DNA of 64,000 nt from Branchipolynoe longqiensis (GCA_030323885.1 JASIRB010003556.1:1-64000), one strand, 5' to 3'; positions 31,569-42,165 are shown, numbered from the stretch's first letter. Notes: generated by a model from the letters alone, not told the origin. Numbers and translations: made by a program.

Positions 31569-32640
31569 CAAAGTATAGTAAAAGCTGGATTTTGGACTGT
31601 TTGCAATCTACAAACAGCTCCTACAAAAACGAAATTCAGAACATTTAAATCAAATTGGATTTATCGTGGCCAGCAGTGAAAACAAGTTGTAAAAATATAC
31701 GGATTTTTCGTTAAGAATTATATATTGGCAGAGAGCATTATTCTTCTTGGACGACGGAGTGGGAACAAGGTTATGTAAAGTAAAAGCAATAGAATCCCAC
31801 TCCCATTGTGACATGATAGAAGCTATGGGAAATATATGTTCATACATGATGCTTAAGATTAATGAAGAAATGGTTATATAAAAAACAGTTCAAGGTTGAT
31901 GAAATGTTCCTCCATGTATTCATAAAGAATGCAATTGGAGAAAAAGGACATTTTTGGTATATATATGTATATATAAATATATATATATATATATTTGTAA
32001 CTGTTGCAACTACCTGTTCACCCATGACCACTGGGCGGGCCCACCACAGCCTCATTTGCATATGCACCGAGGGCACCGCCTGCAGCTGAGTCGAGTGACA
32101 GCCCCCACCACTGGGGGGTGGCTCCCACCCTGTCTGTAGGGGTGCCTGATTGGCTGACTGTGGGACTGCCCAGTCACCTAAACCTACCCTGGCCCTCAGA
32201 CCACACTAGCCTCATTCTGAGATTAATTAATTATTCAAGACTCTGCTTCAGACACCCTGAAGAGAGATCACTCTAGTCCTGGCTCTTGCGTGAGACACAC
32301 CTACTCAAGAGCAGGAGCCCAGGCACTCTGTCTGATGCTATCAAAATTCATATATTCCAATTGAGTGTGGACAGAGCCATAGGACTCCGGTTCAATGGGC
32401 TGTAGGCACTGATTTCTATACAGGCTAAAGTGGTAATGAGATTATGTGTGGACAGAAGGTAAGGAGTGTGGGTGATAGGTCATTGGTAGGTGGACAGGAG
32501 TTGATGCCAATAAAGCACAACTTCTTCACTGTTTATCTGTGTGACGTTTCTTCATTCTTCCTTAGGAGTGGCTAATGGTTTGATAGTCTGTGTTTGAATA
32601 ACAGCATCATGAGTGATATGAAGGGGAAGAGTTTTATGGT
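31569..32640. other. Unassigned stretch with (TA)n
   Basis: (TA)n at 31958-31996. CpG-poor, no gene recognised. GGTGGCTCCCACC-type DNA around 32110 is not assigned. Confidence 0.4.
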
Positions 32641-33255
32641 ATTATCTGGTGTTCATGCGGCCGAGCATCCAGCAATATTATAAAGTGTTAACATATTGTA
32701 GTAGTCTGTACATGAGCTCCACTACCATGCGGTGGGGGCAGAGACTACACCGCACACCTACGCAGTTAACTGCATTTGACTCTGCTCCATGCTCGCACGC
32801 TAGCCACCAGCCAATACCACAACTGGGCTGCCCTCTACTGCATGTGGCTAGCAACCCCCCCCCCCCCACCCCACACACACACACACCTAAAGAGGCAATG
32901 TGGGACCTAGCTAGTTATGGGGTGGGTCACTTGACTGTTAACGCCACGGAGAGTGAATCGGTTGCCATAAAACCTATTGAAGCACACAGTTTTGGATATT
33001 GGTGTTCTTCCGTGTGTGTGACAGTGAGTACCAGACTGTGGGATGGCCGACATCGACCTATCACAATATTATCCGTTATGATCAGGGTAAATAAATTCAT
33101 CGCTAAAAATACAAAAAGAAACATGTATCAGGATGGGCACCAACTTGTGACAAATTATGCTTTCCAGAAATTAGGAACAGAGGTGCTTACTCCATGTTTG
33201 TATTGAATCAGTATTTAACTCCAAAGTACGTACCCCTCAGTCCCCTAATCACCAT
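32641..33255. other. Unassigned stretch with C-run and CA tract
   Basis: C-run at 32856-32868 and (CA)n to 32885. A 185-codon open frame (32649-33206) shows no recognisable domain. A short family A fragment (TATCAGGATGGGCACCAACT) lies near 33126. Confidence 0.4.
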
Positions 33256-33469
33256 GCCCTCTGGTGGTGAATGCGACGTTGCAATATTTTAATGGTGCAC
33301 ACCCTGCTTCCAGTGTGCACAGAACACCAGGACATCAAAGCGGCTGCTAACCTTGGAGTGGCTTTTGTGTGATTAACATTATCCATATTGCGCTACCTGA
33401 GTGTGTTACCTATACGTCTACCTCTCTGGGGCTCAACATGTACCTGCTTTTGTTAGGATGGTAAAATAG

Positions 33470-33985
33470 TGTCGTGGGGGGGTGATGCAAATGGGAAATA
33501 TTGCGCGTAGAGTGAGACTCAAACTCATATCTCTTTGCATTCCAAGCCAGTGTGCTAACCATTACACCACCTAGGCTGCATGATATCACCATACTACCCA
33601 TGCTTACCTGTCTATGCAGCTCCTTGACTGAGAGGTCAGTGCAGACCACTACAATCGTCCCCCTAGAATTGTAAGTCTTTTAATGCTTACAATTACATAC
33701 ACACAGGCAATTGCACACACTTACATACACAGGGTAGGTTCAACAACTATACAGCGCATAGCTTGTACAGGATCCTGGTCACGCACAAGTGTCATGAGTA
33801 GTGATGAAAATGGGAAATATTACGCCTAGAACAGGACTCAAACCCACATCTCGTTGCATTCAGGGCCAGTGTGCAAACCATTACACCACATAGGCTCCCT
33901 GATATGACCATACTACCCACACCTACCTGTCTATGCTGCTCCTTGCCTGAGAGGTCAGTGCAGACCACTACAATAATACTAGTAC
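33470..33985 (-). mobile_element. tRNA-Gln-like SINE (family B), dimeric locus
   Basis: Two units with heads ending near 33565 and 33883, about 317 bp apart. Reverse sense of the right unit: GTGGTGTAATGGTTTGCACA, then GGGTTTGAGTCCTGTTC, then GGCGTAATATTTCCC. The spacer between is the same as at 28110-28560, suggesting the dimer itself is the mobile or ancestral form. Confidence 0.8.
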
Positions 33986-34083
33986 AGTCATTCGCACTTA
34001 GCATATATATCAACCTTATATGTGATGGAAATGGGCAGATGCAAAGTGATAGCAATGGAGACATGGGAAACAGAAAGGTTGTT

Positions 34084-34160
34084 GTTGTTTGTTGGTATTT
34101 TACGTCCTAGCACCATCTAAGGTCATATCAGAACGGGTAGGGACCTGTGACAGAAGGGTG
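34084..34160 (-). mobile_element. SINE family A, 5'-truncated
   Basis: TTTGTTGGTATTTTACGTCC, TAGCACCATCTAAGGTCATA, TCAGAACGGGTAGGGACCTG. Confidence 0.82.
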
Positions 34161-34655
34161 GCTGCCTAGTAGCAGACCAGTTCGCCCCCCAGGTCGTTCA
34201 CTGCCTCCCTCAAGGAGCGCAAATAGTAGTTGGACGTTATAGTACTTAGTTGACATATATCAGCACAATTATCTTAAAACTTTACAATTACAATTACAAG
34301 ACATTTACATAACTACTAATACGTGTAAACTAAATTGATACATTCCATTATGCGAGTATAATCTATAAAGGCACGGAATGTAATTTTCAAGCGAAACTTC
34401 CTTAGCGGTTTACTAATTATTTAGGTTTCATATGGCTGCATATTCGGATATCATTTAATTGCAGTGCAAACAAATACATGTGTGATATGATCTACATTAT
34501 ATGAAGATAAATAAATATACCTAAACATTTGAATAAATATATAATATTACACTGTATTTCTTTTATAATAGCATTATTTCAAGGGGGTAATGTTGTTTAG
34601 ATGCAGCATTATTTTGAAACCTGGCGCTCCAAATTTAAATGAGAAACACTACTAG
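34161..34655. other. AT-rich unassigned stretch
   Basis: No gene or repeat recognised. Confidence 0.4.
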
Positions 34656-35236
34656 CTTCAAGCGCATAGTCCGATGAAACCATCAAATTATCAAAATCAA
34701 AACACTGAACTAGATTTAATTCTAAACATCTAACTCAGATACTAATGCACTTACTTTGTCACCTAGAAGGGAATACCTAGACAATTTAACCAAACCTCTT
34801 ACTGCAGAAGTTTATGGTTTGAAAGGTTTGTCATGCTTGTCAAAATTAAGTTTGGATGGTCGCACTACAAATATCTCAAAAGTTAGCTATTTCAAATAAA
34901 GGTTACTTCAAACTAAAACCAGAGATGTTGGCCGAATGAGTTAGAGCGTCTGTCTCCCATGTTGCTAGATCATGGGATCGTGGGTTCGAATAATGGTCAA
35001 GTCAAACCAATGACTTAATAATTGATACTTCTCACTTCCTAGCGAGGGGCTCGGTATTATTAGAATAGGGCAAGAAGCAATGGACTGAGGAAGACCAATC
35101 GTCAACGATTGAAATTTCCCCTGCGTAAACAATTAATGTACCAACAAAAAGTGAGATAGATTATCTGGATCAACTTAATATATTTATCTAAGAAAAGTTG
35201 ACAACAACTCAAAACCATCGGAGTATGCGACCTTAA
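34656..35236 (-). mobile_element. TTAA MITE carrying a nested SINE
   Basis: The left half (34656-34918) and right half (35142-35236, ending CCATCGGAGTATGCGACC and TTAA) are interrupted by an alternative-tail SINE. Confidence 0.82.
34919..35141 (+). mobile_element. SINE family A variant with alternative 3' module
   Basis: Head TTGGCCGAATGAGTTAGAGC and box B GTGGGTTCGAA, proximal body to AGGGCAAGAAGCAATGG, then GAGGAAGACCAATCGTCAAC and CCCCTGCGTAAACAATTAAT. Same 3' module as 22932-23171. Confidence 0.82.
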
Positions 35237-35379
35237 CACTCACAACTGAAACGTGGCAGTTAGCAATTGCAAGCAGCGACAGGGCACAACTGGATTTTCA
35301 TGCAAAAGGCGATAATGGCAACGCATCGCCGACTGACTGACACAAATTGCTATTCGCCGATCACATGACACACCAGGGT

Positions 35380-35419
35380 CACGTGTGTGCCAGTCACGTG
35401 CGTGGGCACGAGTCACGTG
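35380..35419. promoter_or_regulatory. Three CACGTG E-boxes in 40 bp
   Basis: CACGTG at 35380-35385, 35395-35400 and 35414-35419, each preceded by GT (GTCACGTG). This matches USF/MiT-TFE type sites. The adjacent DNA to 35450 is CpG-rich; no exon recognised. Confidence 0.4.
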
Positions 35420-35661
35420 GTGCTGTCACCTGTCGCCGCTAGGTGACAGAACCTACCCCATCGCGAGTCCATTAGCGGATGATCCAGGTCTCAACAATGT
35501 TCGCATAGAACGCAGTGAACAAATGTGGGGTCCTGTTTGTGTGTGTGTATGTGTGTGTGTGGATTGGGGAGGGGGTGGAGTAAGAGGGGTTGCAGTGGAT
35601 TTAGGGACAGTGCTAATATGACTATTATGCTGATGTAGATCACGTGTGAGTTAAAGTAAAT

Positions 35662-36087
35662 GGGATGGCCGCTTGAGTTGAGTGTTGGTTTCCGATTTTG
35701 CTAAATCGTGGGATTCGAATCCATGGGTTTTGAACCCTAGTCGAGTCAAACCAATTACTTAAAATTTGATACTTGTTGCTTCTGAGCCAGGCGCTCAGCA
35801 TTATTGGGATAGGGCAATGACTGGTTGGCTCAGCGTCAGGATAATGTGACAGAGTAAGATATGAAGTCATAGTGCTGGTGCCATGGTCTTCCAGTGAGGA
35901 GGTCCTATAATTATTGATTTATTGATTGCTGGTTGCTTTACGCCATGTCGGCAGCATAGGCCATATTGACGGCAAGCACCATAAAGTCACTATGAGTACA
36001 CACTGTCACAAGTTGCTACCCTTCCTGATATGACCTCAGACGTTGTCAGGACGTAAAACTCCAACAACCAACCAACCTGTCGTATGA
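35662..36087 (+). mobile_element. SINE family A with a small insertion
   Basis: Head diverged; body complete but split at 35911-35975 by a segment like 23505-23562 (GGTTGCTTTACGCCATGTCG). Tail ACTCCAACAACCAACCAACC. Confidence 0.85.
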
Positions 36088-36164
36088 ATGAATTACCGTG
36101 CAGTGATTTAATTGTATTTAACCAACACAACCCACGTTCTCCGGTCAGGCTGTTTTCTGCTTTT

Positions 36165-36187
36165 TGAATAAATAAATAAATAAATAA
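36165..36187. repeat. (TAAA)n microsatellite
   Basis: Five to six TAAA units. Confidence 0.9.
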
Positions 36188-36189
36188 AA

Positions 36190-36480
36190 CAATACTCAGC
36201 CGCGTCGCGTCGGTGAATTGTAGACGCGCCGCGCCTTGCCACATGCCCGTGGCGCCCCCAGGCGGAGACCTTGCGCCTGCCCCCTAATCACGTGGTACGA
36301 CACGCCTGCAGTGGGTCGGCGTCCGCCGCGCGTCGTCAGGGCGCAGACTCAATCAGCGTAACTTGTGGAGCAGCCAATCAGCGCCTAGCTAGGCCCCGGG
36401 CTGGCCAATCAGTGCCCGGGATGTGCGTACCTGCATGCGAGGCGGCAGGCTTGTTGCTGCAGCGACCGTATGCTATGGTT
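36190..36480. promoter_or_regulatory. CpG island with CCAAT boxes and CACGTG
   Basis: Strong CpG density (GCCGCGTCGCGTCGG, GTCCGCCGCGCGTCG). CCAATCAG at 36374-36381 and 36415-36422, a weaker CAATCAG near 36350, and CACGTG at 36289-36294. Multiple NF-Y boxes plus an E-box are typical of TATA-less promoters. The 77-codon open frame across it shows no domain. Confidence 0.5.
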
Positions 36481-36587
36481 CTGGGCCTGCCGTTTGCGAA
36501 ATAGAGGCTGTGTTGTGTGGGTGTGTGGGTGTGTCGTGGTGGAGGTGTGGGCGAGGGGGGTGAGGGGTTAGGAGGAGGCTGATGAGG

Positions 36588-37262
36588 TTCAAGCTGCATA
36601 GTCCGATGAACCATCCACGCTGTGTTATGTGTGGGTATGTGGGTGAGGGTGAGGCGGTTAGCAGGAGGCGATGCGATGAAGCAACACATTTTCGAAACCA
36701 ACACATTCAGCTAGATTGTATTCTACATATTAAACTTAGATACTGATGTACTTATTAAGTATTTGTTGCCACATAGGTTTATTCGTTTGTTGTAGTTTTA
36801 GGTCCTAGCAACAGCTAAGGTCATATCAGGACGGGTATTGACTTGTGACAATGCACACTCATAGTGACTTTATAGCTCTGTTACCAGGCCTCCAGCACAA
36901 TGACCTGATATCCCACTCAGTCACATCATCCTGACACTGAGCCAACCAGTCCTTGCCCTATCCTAATAATGCCAAGCACCTGGCTAGGAAGCGACAAGTA
37001 TCAATTTTTAAATCATTGGTTTGACTCGACGATTGTTCGAACCCACGCTCCCATGGTTTACCAACACAATTTTGCCACATAGAACTTAGAAGGGAATACT
37101 GGGTCAATTTAACAGAACCTGTTGCTGTAGAAACCTATGGTGTCAGAGTTTTGGCATTGTTAATGTTATACATTTAAAAGTTATACATTTAAAATCAAAT
37201 CAAAGTTACCTCAAACTAAAATAAGGTAGCTTATACCAATCAATTTAATACAATATATCGCA
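36588..37262 (-). mobile_element. TTAA MITE carrying a nested SINE
   Basis: Left part with AAGCTGCATAGTCCGATG and right part from 37083. The left part also includes a 60-bp GT-rich insertion (36605-36670). Confidence 0.78.
36777..37071 (-). mobile_element. SINE family A nested in TTAA MITE
   Basis: Flanked by TTGCCACATAG at 36766-36776 and 37072-37082 (perfect 11-bp duplication). The 5' end is truncated just before the A-box. Confidence 0.92.
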
Positions 37263-37559
37263 TGAACCACATCACCAAATGGGACGACCGCTCGGATTGC
37301 TCACATGGGGGGGAGGGGGGTTATATTTGGGGCCAGCTTAGGAGCCAATAAGAAACACCTCAGGAATCATTACCCACGATAAGACAGTTATCACCATCAG
37401 TAATGTATGTACGTGAAATCAGAGACTCGACCAGGCTGGGAGCCGATCAGTGACCACGTGTCATGGATACGGGAACGCGGTGTTTGGGCAATGGATGTGG
37501 ATGTCGACTGTGACTTGTGTGAGGGGGGAAGGCGTGGGCGGCGGCGGGTCTGCCGTCGG
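37263..37559. other. Unassigned stretch with a G-run
   Basis: G-rich run at 37308-37322; no gene recognised. Confidence 0.4.
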
Positions 37560-37842
37560 ATGGTTGTTGGAGTTTTACGTCATGGTAGCATCTATCAGGA
37601 AAGTTACCGACTTGTGACAGTGGGCACTGATGGTGACTTTATAGTGCTGCCCCCACTGGGAGACCAGGCTGCTAGCACCATGACCTGATATTATGACACT
37701 GAGCCAACCAGTCCTTGCCCAATATATCCTAATAATGCTGAGTGCCTTGCTAGGAAGTGACAAGTATCAATTTCTAAGTCATTGGTTTGACTCGTCGACC
37801 AGTGGTCAAACCTGTCGGTCTGAATCCCATGATCTACTAAAA

Positions 37843-38573
37843 TAGTGGACGCTTTCTCCGATGCATCAAAGAAGTTTGGCCTGAAAATTAACATCAAGAA
37901 GACAGAGGTGCTGTACCAACCCAACTCTATGAGGACCCGAGAGGAGGAGATCATGGTTGACGGAAACAAGCTGAACTCTGTTCCGGAATTCACCTATCTC
38001 GGATGCACAATATCAAGTGATGGACGCATTGATGCTGAGATACAGAGGAGGATGGCCAAGGCTAGCGCATCTTTCGGCCGACTACGCCAGAGACTCTGGA
38101 ACAACCACCATGTGTCCATTCGGGTCAAAGGTAAGATCTACCGCGCAATCGTGCTATCCAACAGACAGCAGGTGAAAAAGCTGCATGCCTTCATGATGCG
38201 ACATCTGCGTTCAATCATGAGGCTAACCTGGAAGGACAAAGTGACGAATAAGGAAATACTCGAACGGATGGGGCTGCCCTCTATGGAAGATCTTCTGATC
38301 AAAAAGAATCTCCGGTGGACTGGACACCTCATGAGGATGTCATCAGACAGGCTACCAAAGCAGATCCTCTATTCTCAACTGTCTTCTGGCTACAGAAAGA
38401 GAGGGCGCCCCCGTCTCCGGTTCAAGATACCATCAAGAGAAACCTGAAGCTGAGAGACATTAAGACCGACTCATGGACACAACTCTCACAGCAGAGAGCT
38501 AAATGGAGAGCGGCAGTCAAGTAATGAAAGCAGTCTTTGTCGCATCGCGACCGACAGCATGATGATGATGATG
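37843..38573 (+). mobile_element. LINE, strongly 5'-truncated, nested in SINE
   Basis: Flanked by ACTAAAA at 37836-37842 and 38574-38580 (7-bp duplication). Ends with the family (GATGAT)n 3' terminus. Same family as 25948-27384. Confidence 0.9.
37845..38524 (+). pseudogene. LINE reverse transcriptase C-terminal part
   Basis: 200 codons homologous to the C-terminal half of the copy at 26132, starting after the FADD motif. It has a roughly 33-bp in-frame deletion that removes TLLYGAEAWTVYR. The frame ends at SRET near 38447, the same one-base frameshift position as the other copy, while the following frame stays open to 38524 (KWRAAVK). Confidence 0.88.
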
Positions 38574-38639
38574 ACTAAAACAGAAACGGACGCTTAACTC
38601 ATTCAGCCATCCTATCTGGTCGCGCATGTGTGTGTATAA

Positions 38640-38970
38640 GCTTGTGGAGGTGCTCGGAGGTAGGCACTGACAGGTAAGTGGACGACAAACCGGAAGTGAC
38701 ACTGACATCGAGATAACAAGCGCAGACGAGGTAAGGGTCGCGGATAAGCCGCGGGCGATATTAGGTGAATCGGTCAGGGTCACCCCCGCCCCGTGAGAGA
38801 TGCTGCGCCGGCCGGCCTCCTTCGAGTGGCCGGGGGACGGGGAGGTGAGGCCTCGGCCTCGTGCACCGGGGCATGGCGCTTAGTTAACGGTGTCTCCGCC
38901 AGGCGGCGCGCCGGTCAATCGGGACTTCCGGCTCGGTCCGTCGGTAGCAGCGGGTGGTGAATCGTACAGT
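38640..38970. promoter_or_regulatory. CpG island with splice-donor-like sites
   Basis: CpG-dense (CGGGCGATATT, GCGCCGGCCGGCC, CCAGGCGGCGCGCCGG). ACCGGAAGTGAC at 38689 has an ETS core. ACAGGTAAGT at 38669 and GAGGTAAGG near 38729 fit 5' splice sites. It could hold a non-coding first exon; no coding exon found nearby. Confidence 0.4.
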
Positions 38971-38995
38971 CCGGGGAAAGCACCTTTCGGTGGTT

Positions 38996-39038
38996 GTTTT
39001 GTTGTTGGAGTTTTACGTCCTGGCAATATCTAAGGTCA
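38996..39038 (-). mobile_element. SINE family A tail fragment
   Basis: TTGTTGGAGTTTTACGTCCT, GGCAATATCTAAGGTCA, directly upstream of a complete copy's tail. Confidence 0.85.
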
Positions 39039-39047
39039 CCTATATCG

Positions 39048-39392
39048 TTTGTTTGTTGTTGTTTTACGTCCTAGCAACATCTAAGGTCATATCAGGACGG
39101 GTACCGACTTGTGACAGTGCGCACTCATGGCGACTTTATAGTGCTAGTGCTGTCCCACTGGGAAACCAGGCCGCCGGCACCATGACCTGGTATCCCACTC
39201 AGTCACATTATCCTGACACTGAGCACACCAGTCCTTGCCCTATCCTAATAATGCCGAGCGCCTGGCTAGGAAGCGACAAGTATCGATTTTAAAGTCATTG
39301 GTTTGACTCGACCGGGACTCGAACCCACGACCCCACGATCTACCAGCACGGGAGACGGACACTCTAACTCATTCGGCCATCCCGTCTGGTCT
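39048..39392 (-). mobile_element. SINE family A, full length, well preserved
   Basis: Complete from tail to head. The head reads (minus sense) GACGGGATGGCCGAATGAGT, TAGAGTGTCCGTCTCCCGTG, then box B GTGGGTTCGAGTCCCGG. Close to the copy at 60241. Confidence 0.92.
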
Positions 39393-39397
39393 CACAT

Positions 39398-39450
39398 ATA
39401 TCAGGACGGGTGCCGACTTATGACAGTGCGCAATCATGGCGAGTTATATA
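39398..39450 (-). mobile_element. SINE family A internal fragment
   Basis: ATATCAGGACGGGTGCCGAC, TTATGACAGTGCGCAATCAT. Confidence 0.8.
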
Positions 39451-39536
39451 CAACAGGTTCGAGAACGTTTTATTGATTGGGAAAAGTGACGTCATTATTC
39501 GTGAATTCATTCATCAGGATTCGCATGCAGTAAAGT

Positions 39537-39808
39537 AGGGCGTGTTAGCCGAATCGGTAGAGCGTAGGCCTCCCGTGTGGGAGATCAGGAATTCGGTTCC
39601 CAGTCGCGTCAAACCAATGAATTATCAAAGTGATTGTGTTGCTTCCTAATCCTAGCTTGGTGCTTGGCATTAATAGGATATGGCAAAGACTGGTTACCGC
39701 AGTGTCAGAATAATGTGACTGAGTGGGATATCAAATCATGGTGCCAGCGGCCTGATTTCCCAGTGGGGCAGCATTATAAAGTTGCCATGGGTGCACACTT
39801 ATGAAATC
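39537..39808 (+). mobile_element. SINE family A, 3' end missing
   Basis: Head TTAGCCGAATCGGTAGAGCG at 39548, body to GTTGCCATGGGTGCACACTT. Confidence 0.87.
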
Positions 39809-40829
39809 CAGTATTTGCGGGTCCCCAAATTATATATATGTGGGCGTTTAAATGCTATTGATGGCCGATCGTGTTAGGCGGTACACGTAGGTTATGGTTA
39901 CTTTCATTATGGTCTCTCATGTTATAAGCTGTACTGCTCAACAAATCTAGACTGCCCTAATATCCTGCATAAGGCATAATATCCTTCATAAGGCATAATA
40001 TCCACCATAAGGCGTATGACTTAGAGTTCCCCCTTTTCATATCTGTATTAGATAAATTATGTAGAATATAATTTATTATATACATATATATATAAAGGAG
40101 GCGGAGTTTCCCCCTTCTCTTCTTTAATTAATTATTTATTATTTATTTCTTATTTATTCTTCACTGTATATTCACCCCGGGCCACTCTTTTGCCCCGGGA
40201 CTGCCATCTCAGTGTTGCTTGGCTCATTCCAGCCTTGATTGCACTCCTAGCACCACGTATTTTTAGCTTTAGGTAGGGCTGTTATTTTGCCCGGCCAAGG
40301 GACCTTCAAGCAAAAATAAAAGAAGGTTCCCCACCACTACTCATTGTTCTCTCTCTTTCCTTACCGTAGCCTAAATTTATATGCTAGAGCTTACCCCATC
40401 GTAGATACAACACATGACACAACACGCAATCCGAGTTCAGCACCAGCAGAAGTGTAGATAGTTAAGAGACTGATTGTTTAGTTTTATTCAATATATATAT
40501 GATTTCAGATACATACAACAGTGGATGTAAGAAACCTTCTCATTGGCTATTACACTCATGCACACCAGTCACTCCTCTCCCACATGATCTCTCCCTAACA
40601 TTGTTCACCATTGTCTGCTTTAAGGACTGACACCCTTCCCATGCAGGTCTGGCTACCACCTAACTGTAGTGGGATTACCTAACATGACAGACACAGTGTG
40701 GCTGGGCAAGATAAGGGGGAAGGATTCCTTGTAAAGGGGTACTGCTTTCCTCCCCCAGAGTGAGCATATAAAGGGAGTACTGTTTCTTATTTAGCCATCT
40801 TGATACTGAATATATACTTAATCGGAGAA
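39809..40829. other. Unassigned; short 19-bp tandem repeat at 39958-40015
   Basis: Three units of TAATATCCTNCATAAGGCA. TATA-like TATATATAAAGGAGG at 40085 and CATATAAAGGG near 40768 exist, but no gene is recognised. Confidence 0.4.
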
Positions 40830-40912
40830 TTGTACACACTGTCACAAGTCGGTACCCGTACTGATATGACCTTAGATGTTGCTAGGAAGTAAAACTTCAA
40901 CAAGCAACCAAC
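40830..40912 (+). mobile_element. SINE family A, 5'-truncated
   Basis: ACACTGTCACAAGTCGGTAC, CTGATATGACCTTAGATGTT, AACTTCAACAAGCAACCAAC. Confidence 0.85.
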
Positions 40913-41404
40913 CACGAATGCAGTTAAAACTTGGCCAGAACCCTCCTCAACAATAACAAATCCCCAGTTTCTGGTCCTTGTTTTCCGCCAATAGCCCTTG
41001 AACACCACGAGGAGAAGGATTGATTTGTGACGCCCCACCCCCTCCCACTTTCCCTACACCTTTTCGCACCACCACCCTACACCCTACATCCACAAACAGA
41101 CACCTTCGTTATTACCACCAACTACAGTATACCCGTATAAACCCAGTTCACAATTGCCGAGTGAGCGCGTGAGCACTCAGGCAATTAATTGCGAGCTGGT
41201 ATAAAAAAAAAGAAATTTAAAAAATGGAATGCCCAGAATTCCATCCTCAAATATTGGACCACGAAATAAGTATCCATCGGAGCGGATAATTGATCTTTGC
41301 ACATTGAAGGGTGGTAATAATTGCAGTTTTAGAGTGAATTGGAAGCACCCACATACTACATTGTACACTATTTAATTGGTTGCCTTACTCCATCGAGGTT
41401 TCAA
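40913..41404. other. Unassigned stretch
   Basis: No gene or repeat family recognised. Confidence 0.4.
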
Positions 41405-41745
41405 TTGGACGTGGTGGCCGAATCGGTAGAGTGCAGCTCTTCCGTGCGGTGGAAGGTCGGGGGTTCAATTTCCAGTATAGTCAAACCAATGACTTACACA
41501 ATTGATACTTCTCACTTCCTAGCCAGGCGCTCAGCATTATTAGGATAAGGAAAGGTCTGGTTGGCTCATTGTCAGGGTAATGTGACTGAGGGAGACGTCA
41601 GGTCATGGTGCCGGTGGCCTGGTCTCCGAAATGGACAGCATTATAAGGTCACCATGAGTGTGCACTGTCACAAGGCTGTGCCAGTGCTGATATCAACTTA
41701 GATGTTACCAGGACGTAAAACTCCAACAACCAACCAATCAACCCT
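41405..41745 (+). mobile_element. SINE family A, full length
   Basis: Head GTGGCCGAATCGGTAGAGTG at 41413, body complete, tail ACTCCAACAACCAACCAATC. Confidence 0.9.
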
Positions 41746-41924
41746 TGAGGAAGCCACTGTTTCTCACTCATCGATACCCCTGTTATCGTCCACCCAGCAG
41801 TGTCAGGCTGTGCCTCCCTTAAGCACCGCAAAGAAACAAAATGCAGGTAAGAATCATCAGATTTGGGTTCCTATCTCTCAAGACCACAGCCCATACAAAA
41901 ACCAAGCCAAGTCACATTGCCAAC

Positions 41925-42165
41925 CTCCCCTCCCCCAACCTCCCAATCCCCCAACCCCCTAACATCCAACCCCTCCAACCCTCCAACCCCCCACCCAACC
42001 CTCCAAATCCTCCAAACGCCAATCCCCTATCCCCCAACTCCCTAACCCCCACCCCTCTAAACCCCCCAACTCCCTAACCCCCACCCCTAAACCCCCCACC
42101 ACCCTAACCCCGACCCTTAACCCCTCACCCCTTCAACCCCTCCAACGCCTCCAAGACTAACGGCA
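41925..42165. repeat. C-rich (CCCTAACCCCCACCC-like) low-complexity tract
   Basis: Irregular CCCCAACTCCCTAACCCCCA blocks with no fixed period; not a telomeric array. The G-rich strand could form quadruplexes. Confidence 0.8.

Larger units (their letters stand above)
37560..38622 (-). mobile_element. SINE family A split by a LINE
   Basis: Tail and body at 37560-37842, head remnant at 38574-38622 (CGCTTAACTCATTCAGCCAT). Joining the two at ACTAAAA restores the order seen in the copy at 2843-3170. Confidence 0.88.

Noticed and set aside
32649..33206. 185-codon plus-strand frame
   Set aside because: No domain, runs through a C-run and a CA tract, and contains a SINE fragment near its end.
36271..36504. 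77-codon frame in the CpG island
   Set aside because: No conserved motif; open frames are expected by chance in GC-rich DNA.
38760..38960. GC-rich segment that might be an rRNA fragment
   Set aside because: No recognisable conserved rRNA core sequence; it was treated as a CpG island.
41925..42165. Telomere-like CCCTAA blocks
   Set aside because: No regular 6-bp period; CCCTAA is mixed with CCCAACTCC and CCCACCCC, so it is C-rich low-complexity DNA, not an interstitial telomere.
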